Made by a program: the position numbers and the translations under genes. DNA of 64,000 nt from Pisaster brevispinus (Eukaryota > Echinodermata > Asteroidea > Forcipulatida > Asteriidae). Positions 23,601 to 35,100 of this stretch are shown here, piece by piece (position 1 is the stretch's first letter; each line of letters opens with the position of its first letter). The stretch lies in the NCBI GenBank assembly GCA_023634235.1, contig JAMKCF010000007.1, forward strand, positions 6,519,630-6,583,629, in the 5' to 3' direction. Below the pieces are notes generated by a model. That model saw nothing but the letters and a program-made list of their open reading frames with translations. It made no database searches and had not been told where the DNA came from.

Positions 23601-26600
23601 GATTTGCTGTTCCAATAATGATACCGATGCTCAGTGGTACTTTCACTACACACAGAACCATAGGCCAATGTGAAATATATGTGTATTTACGTAGTCCATA
23701 TCACGCCACAATCGACTTTTACTTTAAGCAATAACGTGGTAAAAAAAATTAAATAAAGACGTGGTAACAAACAAAATACGCTCTAAAATCTCCTGGCTCA
23801 GATTTGACCCGGATTCCGGGTCCAAGGGGGCCTGACCAATTTCCGGGTCAAGCTGACCCGGAACTTGGATAAAATGGAATTTTTAACTCGGATTCTGACT
23901 CTGTGTGTTAACCAATTCTTGGTAATTTTGACACATATTCCGGGTTATATTGACCAAGAAATGGGCCAGGCTTCACGGGACCCGGGTCCGGGTCAATTCT
24001 TACCCTTTAAGAGTGAGTCTTACTAAATTACTCTGGTCCATGGGCTCAGGTTACTAAATATTCATCAAGATGGGATGACCAAACCTTATTTTCAGACAGC
24101 TACAACATCCACAGTTGCAGCAACAACAGCCACAACTACAGCAACCACCACCAAAGCTGTATTAACCACCATCACCGCTGCAGCAACCACCACCACAGCT
24201 GCAGCAGCTATCACCACAGCTGCAGCAACAACAACAACAGCTGCAGCAACCAGAACCACAGCAGCAACAACCACCGCAGCAGCAACAACAACCACAGCAG
24301 CAACAGCCACAACTACAGCAACACCACCAAAGCTGCAGCAACCACCACCACAGCTGCAGCAACAACAACCACCGCTGCAGCAAGCAAAGCAGCAGCACCA
24401 ACCACAGCTGCAGCAACCACCACCACAGCTGCAGCAACAACAACCACCGCTGCAGCAAGCACAACAACAACTGCAGCAACAACAACCACAGCAGCACCAA
24501 CCACAGCTGCAGCAACCACCACCACAGCTGCAGCAACAACAACCACCGCTGCAGCAACCACAACAACAGCAGCAACAACCACATCTTTCGGTACGTACGT
24601 GATGAATTACGTTTACTGTGTCCTAGCCAAATTACATTGCTCTTTAGGCTAAAAGTCCATACAGGAATTTACTTGTATGAGGTATTGTTCTTAAACCGTT
24701 AGTATAGACGGCACACTATAACATAATTTGTTCTTCTTGCATTTTGGGAAGGGATCTAGGACAGCTAGGCAAGATAAAATCTTTCAGGAAAGAGATAACC
24801 ATGTTAATATTTTTGTTGGGTTGGGGCTGGACAGGTTCAGACTGCTGTGAAGAGAGTGAGCAATGCATATGGTTACTTGGCTGATGTAAACAAGCTTTGT
24901 CAACTGAACAAGCAGATCGGTCAAAGAGCATAGCTTGGTGTAACAACCATCGAAGGACCGTGGGTAGTTGCCCTTTAAAAGTTCAGCACATGTATACCTA
25001 TCGATGTAGGGCCGAATATAGCGCCCAAGGACGTGTAAAAAATGCATTAGTTTTTTAAATACTCATCGACAACTAACAAGTCAATATCTAATTTACCATC
25101 AATTTTTAGTATGAACCGGACCGTATCAACCTTCCAATGCCAGTTTGATGCGGTTGTAATAATATGCCAGAATGATTGATTACGTCTTCGTTTTGTTTTT
25201 TCTTTTATCCCTTTTTCACTTTTTTTTTCTTTTCATTTAAACAATCAGATTGCAGTTTTCCTTTTGGTATGGAAAGCGGCGCCATAGCCGATAGTCAGAT
25301 CACTTCTAGTAACGCCTTGAATGACGACTACACAAACTATGGGCCAACTCTCGCTCGGTTCAACGGCGCAAGTGAGTTTCAGAGGAAACTAGGTTCACTG
25401 TCATTATTGGTCTTGACAAAAGGGAGTTCGTTGTCATTCTTTCGTTATGGTGGCCCTTACGGGACATCATAGATTGCAAGTATCTTTGCAAATTTGCGAT
25501 GTCACATATTGTGACAGATATCTTTGTAGAATTGTTTTTGTTTTATTTAAAAGTCGCAAACATCTTTTTAATACGTTGCAAGTAGTTGCTTTCGCAAATG
25601 TTTGCACTTTTTGTGATAGTATTTGCAACGTCGCAAATATTATATTTGTGATAATACTGGCGCAACTATTTACAAAGAAAATATTTGTAAAGACATTTGC
25701 AATAATATATTTCTGCGTCTTTCTCATCCTGGCATGATTTTCTCAAGGTTTACCTCGCCGGGTGTTTTGCTTCTGATCTTCACAGGTTCTTGGTGTGCCA
25801 AGAAGAGCTCCGCCAAATGGATCCAGGTGGATTTGGGCCGCACGAAGGACCTGTACGCTATAATCGTTCAGGGTCGTAACGGAGGTAACCAACGTGTGGC
25901 TCACTTCTATCTGAGTTATAGTGATGATGGCGTTACGTGGACGAACATAGTCAACGAAGACGGGTCTAACAAGGTAATTACTGACAGTAAGGACGAACCC
26001 GTGTGATCAGTCAAAGAAGGGTAGATTTATAGTATGAAAAGAAATATTATTTACCTGCGTATCAATCTTTGAAAGTTAATTGGCGCACCATTATTAGCTG
26101 TAGTGAAAGTTGCTCAACACTAACGATGGTAATTGACGTATCTCGTTAAATACCTGCCGCATTTCACACGGCAAAATTGACTTGGTCAAATCACATTGGT
26201 TCCAACTTTGGGTTTTGTTTTGTTTTTTGCTGTCTCTATTTCCACCCCCCTTTTTCCCCATCGAGTAAAGTAATTTGTGACTTGTTAATAAGGATTCTTG
26301 ACCACGTATATGGAAACGTATGGGAGCAAATTAACTGGGTATAACTCGTTTATCACAAACAAAAGTCACGCATTTCTGGTTCGCCTGCTACCATATGCAA
26401 CTAAAAAGCGTAAGGATATTTACAGGCTCTGCATGCGCAGAGTGAAGCGATGGGGAAGGGTAAAACAACATTCTGTAATAAAAATATTTTTAAAAAGATT
26501 GCTGTACAACTGCGCGTTTGTTATGACTACAGCAAAACGTTTTCCAAATATAGACAACAGGCCGATGATTGTCTTCAATAGATATTTTCACTCCTGAAAA

Positions 26601-27385
26601 CCGGAAAACCTGATAAACAGATTGTACTTCCTGAAAGCCCCATTCCAGTAAATTTTGAAACATTATTCGTTTTCTTTTGATAAACTTGTAGGCCAACATG
26701 CAATGACACGCTGTGTAGTGCCCACACACACATTCTCAAAAAAGCATCCTCATGGAGCGTCCTTTCGTTCTTTCCTTTGTGTCTGCACTTAACAGCTACC
26801 TGTTGACTTTGTACACAAATTTCCTTGTGGAGCACCCCGGTTTTCAGAATTTCCATGTGGAGACCTTTTGTTTTCCCTTTTTTGTTTTGTCCTTGGTCTC
26901 CGTAAGGTACCGAAAAGGAACACAACATAGTGTACACACAAAATATTATGGCATGCCAGGGTCAAAGGTACCAGCAGGTTCTGGGGCCCGGTATCTGGCG
27001 TAACTCACGCGTCTCGAAGTGTGACGTCAGATGATGTTCGGGTTATAATGCATTCACAACAAGATTATAGAAGAAAGAAATCGGTCAGCTTTAATAAGAT
27101 TGTTCATGGATAGATTTTGGGAGTACTATGAAATGATTAGTGCCGAAATGCTATAGGCCTACTTTACATTATAAATCTTAAATATACTTTAGATTACATA
27201 AGGATGTTTGTTTTTGTTTGCTTGCACAGTATCACTTTTCGAACGGATCCGACAAGAAAAACATACGAGTCCCAGTCGAGTCGGCACCATTGGTGGGTAT
27301 GATTCGATGTAGGTACATCCGCATCCGACCGTCTGGATGGGTCTACGATGTATGTATGCGATTCGAACTTATTGGATGCAATTGA
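20700..27385 (+). CDS. gene 2: PAN / Thr-Ala / F5/8C paralog with frame break in the linker
   Basis: Exons 20700-21059, 24096-24590, 25249-25371, 25786-25973 and 27230-27385 match those of the other copies. Exon 1 encodes a signal peptide and PAN domain (120 residues). Exon 2 is 495 nt where phase 1 needs 3n+1. At about 24321 a base is missing, so Thr/Ala coding switches to Gln/Pro. The exon then ends in phase 0, and translation stops at TAG 25285-25287 in exon 3, giving about 297 residues without a discoidin domain. Exons 3-5 themselves are intact and encode a good F5/8C domain ('WIQVDLGR', 'YSDDGVTW'). Either this is a young pseudogene, a truncated product with a Gln/Pro tail, or a sequencing/assembly indel in simple repeat. 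Confidence 0.75.
21150..21690 (-). mobile_element. LINE RT fragment, intron 1 of gene 2
   Basis: Minus-strand pieces 'IIGVLISSDLKWDKHVDQIY' and 'AAPVWNARSIRVHVNKLELI' followed by a 'KKRALYIIFG' are 3' RT/thumb blocks of a CR1-like non-LTR retrotransposon. The same fragment sits in intron 1 of genes 3 and 4, so insertion predates their duplication. Confidence 0.7.
22010..22321. mobile_element. hAT-like MITE in intron 1 of gene 2, with a nested insertion
   Basis: Starts CAGTGGCGCAAC and ends TTACGCCGCTG, flanked by CGATCCAA (22002-22009) and CGATCCAC (22322-22329). The orthologous copies at 35124-35239 and 50681-50794 have CGATCCAC on the left; the right repeat is CGATCCAC at 35240-35247 and 50795-50802. 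It is interrupted by the 182-bp element at 22129-22310. Confidence 0.75.
22129..22310. mobile_element. PIF/Harbinger-like MITE, TTA target duplication, only in gene 2
   Basis: Ends AGCCCGGTTCATACTTCCTG and the inverted CAGGAAGTATGAACCCGGGCT-like end; long palindrome with TGACGTCA motifs. TTA flanks both sides (22126-22128 and 22311-22313), while genes 3 and 4 have a single TTA at the empty site. A 3-bp TWA duplication is typical of PIF/Harbinger. A related copy is at about 23040-23222, and half copies lie at about 36845-36935 and 53909-54000. Confidence 0.8.
23040..23222. mobile_element. second copy of the palindromic GGTTCA..CTTCCTGCGAA MITE
   Basis: Left end 'GGTTCAGACTTCCTGCGAA', right end 'GCAGGAAGTATGAACCGG', with TGACGTCA near both arms. 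It lies in intron 1 of gene 2. In genes 3 and 4 only the right half remains (about 36845-36935 and 53909-54000), fused to unrelated sequence, so the left half was deleted or replaced there. Confidence 0.65.
23290..23680 (+). repeat. degenerate tandem repeat, intron 1 of gene 2
   Basis: Units built on 'GGCCTCTGGTTTTGAGTGGT' followed by 'GGGTTTGCTGCCCTTATGGT', about 60-80 bp long. Four or five units are present. The same array occurs at about 37010-37320 and 54075-54390. Confidence 0.6.
26215..26909. repeat. intron 4 segment duplicated elsewhere
   Basis: This piece of intron 4 of gene 2 recurs with few differences at 30172-30868, outside any gene, and in intron 4 of genes 3 (about 39700-40285) and 4 (about 56750-57445). 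Gene 3's copy lacks about 170 bp near its end, between 'AGCTACCTG' and 'AAAAGGAGCAC'. Confidence 0.7.
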
Positions 27386-27428
27386 TTTTGTCATAATAAC
27401 GGGGGAAACGTTCTCAAACGTAACTCGC

Positions 27429-27434
27429 AATAAA
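27429..27434 (+). promoter_or_regulatory. poly(A) signal AATAAA, gene 2
   Basis: AATAAA 44 bp after the stop codon, at the position conserved in genes 3 and 4. Confidence 0.65.
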
Positions 27435-27974
27435 GTGACTGTCATGATGACTAGAGCGATTGATTGTGACTCAAGAGCTTTATAATGTTTTCGCTTCATT
27501 CAATTTTACTTTATTAACATCACTTTTTGTGGCCCACATTTACAATCAGTAGGCCTAGTTAGTAAAAATTAGTAAAAACGGTATAACGTTTAAAAATCGT
27601 CTAACTTTTTGATGATCATAAATCGTTTAATGTATAATGAAGTGTTGGGTATATTCTACGCTTTACTTTTTCATTTTCTTGGTCTTTGTTGAGTACGTAG
27701 ATACGTTATTTTGTTCACCAGGGTAGTGAGGTTGTCCACAACATAAAAGTGCGCCACCAATAGTTTGCAATGACAAGAATAAAGACGCTGCTCCAGTCTT
27801 ATTCCATAGTGGAAATTTTTGCATCCGGCTGAGAGTTTTGTTTTACTAAATCTTACAAAATATTGCAAATGAAACGGACGCTGAGCTAATTGGTCGTTTA
27901 ACGCGACTAACGTTTTACCCCCGGGCATCTGACGTCATCACTTTTTTTTAGTGACAATGGGGACCAGTGCAAAT

Positions 27975-28154
27975 CCATATCGGAAGAAATGGCTTACGTA
28001 GCGGCTATGGCCGAATTGTCTATTGCCGTGTGCAAACTGGTGGCAACAGCTACGGCTACGGCTAGATTTCTACGTCATCATGAGTTAGGACGTCCTTAGC
28101 AACACCCTTAGCCGATAGCCGTAGCTGTAGCTTTAGCCGCTAATTCGGATATGG
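27975..28154. repeat. palindromic MITE-like repeat (TACGGCTACGGCT family), copy 4
   Basis: Ends CCATATCGG and the complementary GGATATGG; inner arms 'AGCTACGGCTACGGCTAG' and 'AGCCGATAGCCGTAGCTG'; core 'TTAGCAACACCCTTAGC'. Carried along by the gene duplications to 41347-41525 and 58512-58691. Confidence 0.65.
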
Positions 28155-28585
28155 CTAAATAAAACCGTTATTCTTTAATGTCGCCGCTATCTACAAACAG
28201 CCTCAGCCACAGACGAATTAGTCGCTCTCTTTAAACACGGCCTATATTTACAATGATTGCATGACGTTGATTTTATTTTGACTCGAGAAGCCTTTTGAAA
28301 AAACTCTAGGTGGCGCACTATTGTGAACTGACCGGAACGGACCAACGTCTCGTGATACTTAATTTTCGCATTGTGTACAGTTTCTCACATTTCTATTAAC
28401 TTGATTATTTTTATTATTGTAAGAATTTCCTAATCGATGCTTTTTTACAGATCATTAAGTAATTGATTCTTTAATTGTAAAAAGTTTAATACTTCTATGA
28501 AAAGTGAAGCCAATGGTTTTACTATCCAATTACCAACCTGCTAAAAATGCCGCTATTAATAATGACAAAAGACAAACTGCCAACA

Positions 28586-28660
28586 GGGGCTATGATAGCT
28601 CAGTTGATAGAGCACCGGCACGTTATTCCGGGGGTCGTTGGTTCCAATCCCGCTCTAGTC
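28586..28660 (+). mobile_element. tRNA-like SINE head, gene 2 flank
   Basis: A D-arm GCTC-AGTTGATA-GAGC and a B-box-like GGTTCCAATCC give a tRNA shape. The acceptor stem is imperfect, the T-stem has mismatches and the anticodon loop lacks U33, so it is not a functional tRNA. A constant tail ('ACTTACCCAGTCAGTTTCCC') follows. Copies are at 41960-42034 and 59126-59200. Confidence 0.6.
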
Positions 28661-29706
28661 AAATTTGTCTTTAGTGTTGTAGCCCAAATTACTGAAACTT
28701 ACCCAGTCAGTTTCCCTTGTGATTTTCTTATTTACTTGATATATTAAAATATATACACAATGTCGTCCTCAAACGAAAAGGATCTTGCACAATTTAAATT
28801 TTTAACGTGACTTCAATTTGACACTACTTTTATGTCGAAGCCAGAACTTGACTGTGTATATTCGGTTTGCGGTAACACCATGTGTATATCTACTTTGCTG
28901 TGTAGGGTCTTTGGGAACTATTTCTTGCTTTTTGTTCTACTGTCGCGGAGTAGATATCGGAATTCGGGAGACGTAGTTCTGAACAACTGTCCAGTTTATT
29001 ATCCTGGCCGGGACTACTACTTCCGCTTAGTGGATCGAATGGACTTCTGTTTGTGTTTGTAGCCATGAACATATTAAGTGTTGTTTCACTCTATAAGTGA
29101 ATAATCTATATCAGCCAAACAAAACACATTAGAAACCATTACCCCGTGAAACAAAATTAATAATGGAGTACAAATTGAAACGGATTTGTTTGGATTTACC
29201 GACTGGTATATCCTACATTATACAGCATTGGAGTATTAGTAATATTACTGAATTATAGGAAGGTAATTCTGCACAGATTATGCAATCGGGTTTTGCTTGC
29301 TTGTCAAGCAGTCTTTATTCTGTCTTGCAACCACGACAGCAACAAAACAAATTATCAACACATCTTTGAAACAGTGTAACAAGGTCCTTGGAGGTGGGGT
29401 TTATTTTTTTTATTTTTTTTTTTTTTAAACCCTTAATGACAGGTCATGGTTGTGTAGCGCTAACTAGGTTTATGCTAATTTTTTTTATGACTCCGCTCAT
29501 GAAAAACATGAATGCCTTTTCCAGGCAACCTGCCATCGTACCATTCAAAAGTACTTGCCAAAGATGCATGCATTTGGTAAGTTCGTTCACCCTGGAAATA
29601 AACGAATAAAAAAATGCCAAAGCTAGTACAATTTCTGTATGATATTATTGATTTGACGTGCCCAATTAATTGCATTGAATTGTTGAGCAAAATTATTTTC
29701 CTTGGA

Positions 29707-30170
29707 AAATGTCTTTCCTAAGCAAACAATTTGAGGTGCACCAGTCCCAGCAGGCTTTCTAAAAGCCGTCTGCAATGCAGCTGCAGTATCAGGAAACGTG
29801 TTATTCGACCCTCGCTCGTTCAAATCAAGTCCAATGACCCCAGTCCTTCTAGAAATGCCCCACTTATGGTTTCTTTTTATCTAATTAGGGAGGTCAAATA
29901 TACATACATTTTTACACGTCCTTGAAATTTGATTGCTTTTGCGCGAAAAAGCTGATGACATTATACGTCATTTTAAACTATTCGCACATCGTTCCTTCCT
30001 AAGTTCAATTACCGAACTGAAAAGCAATCCATTCAAAAAAAAAATGGGAAAAGTACAAGAAACGTGCCAATAATAATACCGTATTCCTATTTCTTAAATG
30101 CCTTCCAAGAGAAGGCAACTCCTTCATTTTTCCTGCAGAATCCATATTTATAGATTTATTTATATTTATT
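29707..30170. repeat. block A, first copy
   Basis: Begins near 'AAAATGTCTTTCCTAAGCA' and ends at the 'TTTATAGATTTATTTATATT' run. It is repeated almost base for base at 30873-31335, again at about 46425-46890, and in part at about 61383-61740. Confidence 0.75.
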
Positions 30171-30171
30171 T

Positions 30172-30868
30172 GGTTTTTTTTTTTTTTTTTTGCTGTCTCT
30201 ATTTCCCCCACCCCTTTTTCCCCAGTAAAGTAAAGTAATTTATGACTTGTAAGTAAGGATTCTTGACCACGTATATGGAAACGTATGGGAGCAAATTAAC
30301 TGGGTATAACTCGTTTATCACAAACAAAAGTCACGCATTTCTGGTTCGTCTGCTACCAATTGCAACTAAAAAGAGTACAGGCACTGAATGCGCAGAGTGA
30401 AGCGATGGGGAAGGGTAAAACAACATTCTGTAATAAAAATATTTTTAAAAAGATTGCTGTACAACTGCGCGTTTGTTATGACTACAGCAAAACGTTTTCC
30501 ACATATAGACAACAGGCCGATGATTGTCTTCAATAGATATTTTCACTCCTGAAAACCGGAAAACCTGATAACCAGATTGTACTTCCTGAAAGCCCCATTC
30601 CAGTAAATTTTGAAACATTATTTGTTTTCTTTTAATAAACTTGTTGGCCAACATGCAATGACACGCTGTGTAGTGCCCACACACACATTCTCAAAAAAGC
30701 ATCCTCGTGGAGCGTCCTTTCGTTCTTTCCTTTGTGTCTGCACTTAACAGCTACCTGTTGACTTTGTACACAAATTTCCTTGTGGAGCACCCCGGTTTTC
30801 AGAATTTCCATGTGGAGACCTTTTGTTTTCCCTTTTTTGTTTTGTCCTTGGTCTCCGTAAGGTATTGA
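30172..30868. repeat. misplaced copy of an intron 4 segment
   Basis: Matches 26215-26909 (intron 4 of gene 2) from the T-run plus 'GCTGTCTCTATTTCC' to 'GGTCTCCGTAAGGTA'. It lies between the two copies of block A, so a recombination joined an intron 4 break to a 5' flank break. Confidence 0.75.
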
Positions 30869-30872
30869 AAAT

Positions 30873-31335
30873 GTCTTTCCTAAGCAAACAATTTGAGGTG
30901 CACCAGTCCCAGCAGGCTTTCTAAAAGCCGTCTGCAATGCAGCTGCAGTATCAGGAAACGTGTTATTCGACCCTCGCTTGTTCAAATCAAGTCCAATGAC
31001 CCCAGTCCTTCTAGAAATGCCCCACTTATGGTTTCTTTTTATCTAATTAGGGAGGTCAAATATACATACATTTTTACACGTCCTTGAAATTTGATTGCTT
31101 TTGCGCGAAAAAGCTGATGACATTATACGTCATTCTAAACTATTCGCACATCGTTCCTTCCTAAGTTCAATTACCGAACTGAAAAGCAATCCATTCAAAA
31201 AACAAAATGGGAAAAGTACAAGAAACGTGCCAATAATAATACCGTATTCCTATTTCTTAAATGCCTTCCAAGAGAAAGCAACTCCTTCATTTTTTCCTGC
31301 AGAATCCATATTTATAGATTTATTTATATTTATTT
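30873..31335. repeat. block A, second copy
   Basis: Second copy of 29707-30170. This copy continues into the true 5' flank of gene 3, as the copy at about 46425-46890 continues into that of gene 4. Confidence 0.75.
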
Positions 31336-32125
31336 AATATTTCGGTTTAAAAACACAAAACATGGTCCGCGGTAGTATCACAAGGTAACACTAAAAATGA
31401 GATGCTTACAAAATCAAAAATTAAGATGTTCGCTTATGGGATGAATTGACCCAGATTGAGGGTCCCAGGGGGCTCGACCCATTTCGGAGAGACTTTTTAG
31501 AGTTTTAGAGTTGTAGTTTCCCTCACTCCCCCCCCCCATCCCCCCCCCCAACAGAGTCCGACACTACATACAAGTATAACCGACTTTTGCAGCTTTATTT
31601 CCGTCATTATTGTTCTGTGACCCCATTACCTCAATGAGGCTTTACTAATTGTATATTGCTGTCATAGATAATGCACGAGGTGGTGTTCGACCAGAGGGGA
31701 GTGGCCAGGTATTCATTTTTTTTTCCTCTTCAAAGTAAAACTTTATTTATCCCTGCATTCTCCTGAAGACGATCAGAGCATACTGATCGAAACGTTGAGT
31801 CGTAAACCACCTGTTCTTTTCAGAACCTACACTACTCAAAAGAGATTTTCACATGGTGTTACCGCAAAACCTCACTTAGTTATACTTCCACCATGCCAAG
31901 TTTCAAATCCTACTTATTTACCCCAATAGATTTCGTCGAGTTGGAAGCAAACAATAGAAGACTGATTAGTCGGTACTGATTACCCCGTAGGTAGAATGAA
32001 CGCGCCCATTTTAGAGACACGTTACGAGATGAAGTGGGATTCAAGGGCGGTATAGTCTGGTTTTGTATCTCATCAACGACCAGTTGCGGGTAGACTGGCA
32101 TAGAGGAGTGGACGCACTGGGTGTA

Positions 32126-35100
32126 ATGATGACAGCACTGGCGGTAGCCACGCTGATTTTAGGCTTGTTTGTGATGTGTCACAATGTTTCTCCGATCTCG
32201 GCTGGTTGTGGCAGCATTTTCTTGCCCGACCAGCACCATGCACTGATCGGTCACTCGTTCCTGGCTCAAACAGGGACCGGTCGGATTCAGTGTATGATGC
32301 TCTGCTGGAGACACAGTCGCTGTTTGTCATTCAATCACGATGATATCAGTGGTACATGTCAGCTGAACCACGCTAGGAAAGAAGAATTCCCCGAAAGTTA
32401 CAAGCAAGACGGCCGCTTGTCGTACTTCGGTTCTTCAAACAAGGGACGTGGGGGAGCTTTTGAAGCCACAGCAGCAGAAGATAAAGTAAGTTTTGAAATT
32501 GTTTGAAACATTTTGAAATGTTCTAATTGATATCACCTATCGCTATTATAAAACATAGAATATATCACCAGTTATCAAACTATCATTGTATGACTTTTTT
32601 GATGTTGAGCATTTTGTAAATCTCGATAATATACAAATAATATTAATAATCCAAGAATACTTGCAACGTCTTGAAGGGATTGGATGTTTCACTCACACGA
32701 AGTTTTATTTTCAACTGCAAATTACTGCTGATAGTACCTGACGTGCTCTTTAGAAAATACATCTGACATATTGATATAAAACGATCAAGTACCAGGGTGC
32801 ACTTCGACTAGGTCCTGACCTGTACGACTTAAAGACATAACAATCAATTTTATCGCATAAACGATCAAATTCTTTATTCGGCGCAGAGACCCAAGTCAGC
32901 TCAGCCGTGATCCCCTTTTTAGGGCTCAACCTTATTTCTTTAAACAAGCCTTGGTGGCGACCCATGTGCAGGACGTAAGCCCAAAAGGCTAGCTGCCTCT
33001 TTCCCGGGCTGCAGGGCTGACCTTTATGTAAATTGCTTGTGTGGATCTTGGACCAATTAGGTTGGAATGTGGATCCAGCAAAATTGCGGTTTACTTCACG
33101 CAAAGGCATTTGTGTCATTATACTAAAGTTTTAAAAATACACCTGCTTTATTGTTGTACAGAGGCTGGGCAAGCTGCCCCCTTCGTTATCTATGTCAAGC
33201 ATTAATTAAGCATTGTAGGCTTATGCCATTTTGTGAATTGTTAAACACTGCTGTGTTGTTGTAGTGTTGTAGTGTTTTAGGGAGGCTGAGCAAGCTGCCC
33301 CCTCTTGTATGTGGCAAGCTGCCAAGAAATCCGTGCCTGGTAAAATGTTTTGGGGCAAGCTGCTCCTTGATTTGTTTTCTTTCAGGTACCATATTTTGCT
33401 AAACTGGTCATTGACCAGTGTCTGTTTGGTAATAAAAACAATTTGAGCTGTGCCAAAAAGTCAATCTGTTGATTTGTTTTGGGGTCGTCTGAGAATAATG
33501 ATGTTTTATCATTGTTTAAGCGACCTAAGTATACAATAAAACGATAATTTGTATAAGTTTGTTTGTTCTTAAAACTTTGTAGAACTATACTTAACCAAGA
33601 AAAGTTAACTCAATTCCGTTATTTTCCTTACAATTTTAAACTTGCCTTTCCTCTTTCATCGCCGAATGATCATTACAATCATTCCTACTGTTTGTGATGA
33701 AAAGATGTTTGTGATGCAAGTTTATTGTGGCCTCGATTGGACATTGAACAAAAATATTGACGTCAAAAATCGTGACGTCAAAATCGAAGGTATGACTCAA
33801 AATTTTTGTTGGAAATATTGCTCAAGTTCAATGTTGTCGTTATTATTACTATTATTATTATTATTTCTGGTTTATTAAAATGCTACAAACTTAAAAGAAT
33901 ACAACGTACATCAAATTACTACTTTAAAAATAGTTACGGATTTACACATGAAACAAAAATACATCCAGAATATAAAAACATGGCATACATTTTAAATATA
34001 CAGAAATATTGTTTCTTAACTGATATTGCACTCTTCAGCCTCCTTTTTTGGGTAACCAATGACGGAACACCTCTGAATCTTTCAGCGTTGTTGCAAAGAC
34101 CTTGTCTACGGTCATGGAGTGACACTAACTTGCATTTAATAAGAGCATGATCGAATTTTACATAACCCAAGCCAAAAATAAAATAAACAGCTCGCTTTTT
34201 AATAAGCTCCAATTTGTTGACATGAACTCTAATTGACCGAGCGTTCCATACTGGGGCTGCACATACTCTCAATGGTCGTATGTAACCCCTATAAATTGTT
34301 AATAAATCTGGAATTGATAAGTGGATTTATTTTCAATAGTTTAAGCATGTATAATTTATTGCTAGCTTTACGATAAATCTGATAAATTTGAGGTCAGAAC
34401 TAATCAAAACGCCAATAATCTTACATAATTGACTAATTTGTAACCTACCAACTATACAAAAATAGTCAAAAAGTTGCAAATTTTAAAGATCTCAATTTTT
34501 TTCTTCTAAGTGGATTCTGATAGAGGAAGACATGCTCTATCATGTCATTTTCATTTCGTCGATTTTCGGAATGATACATTATTACAAAAATTGGGTCAAA
34601 GGTCACGATAACATATTAAAGGTCACGGTGACCTACTTTTCACAAAAGAATTGATTTGAGCATGCAATTCTCATTATTTTAATACCAAATTCGCATATAT
34701 TCGATGAAAATTGACATTGTTATGACATATTTGTACCAAAAGGGTGGTATTTTACTCTAAAAATGTCAGATTTGTGTGGTGTCTGCCCTGACCACATGGT
34801 AGGTCGGATCGGGCTGAAAATTGGTGTGCATTCATTGCTCATTAGGACCTACAAGCACAGCAATTTTTTTCAAAATCGAAAGACATAAGGTAAAAAAGTG
34901 CATTGGTCTGACATGGAATGACCCAAATACAATACAATAATGGGGGACGTACATAGAGTACACAACAACATTCAACCTTGAGTAAAGATAATTTAAATGC
35001 GAAGGCTTACAGTTATCTCGTTAATGTGAGTTTTAACAACAAGCTGTTGATATTTTGCAGGGAGAAACACAGAACACGTTTTCCTTTAAATGAAGAAAGA

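Larger units (their letters stand above)
27435..32125. other. intergenic between genes 2 and 3
   Basis: No gene supported. In order: the conserved gene 3' flank (to about 29260) containing the palindromic MITE (27975-28154) and tRNA-like piece (28586-28660); a T-rich stretch (29400-29425); block A (about 29707-30170); the intron-4 derived segment (30172-30868); block A repeated (30873-31335); and the immediate 5' flank of gene 3 with a C-run and hammerhead-like motif. Confidence 0.6.

Noticed and set aside
24162..24584. Minus-strand Leu/Trp- and Ala/Val-repeat frames over gene 2 exon 2 (and the same at 37808-38076 and 54872-55191)
   Set aside because: Complement of the simple repeat; no start context, splice sites or conserved ends.
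26575..26937. Minus-strand frames of 80-120 codons in intron 4 of genes 2-4
   Set aside because: Repeated only because the intron is duplicated; frames differ in length by indels between copies and show no known domain.
28586..28660. Functional tRNA gene
   Set aside because: Poor acceptor and T stems and no U33 in the anticodon loop; it is followed by SINE-like constant sequence and was merely duplicated with the array.
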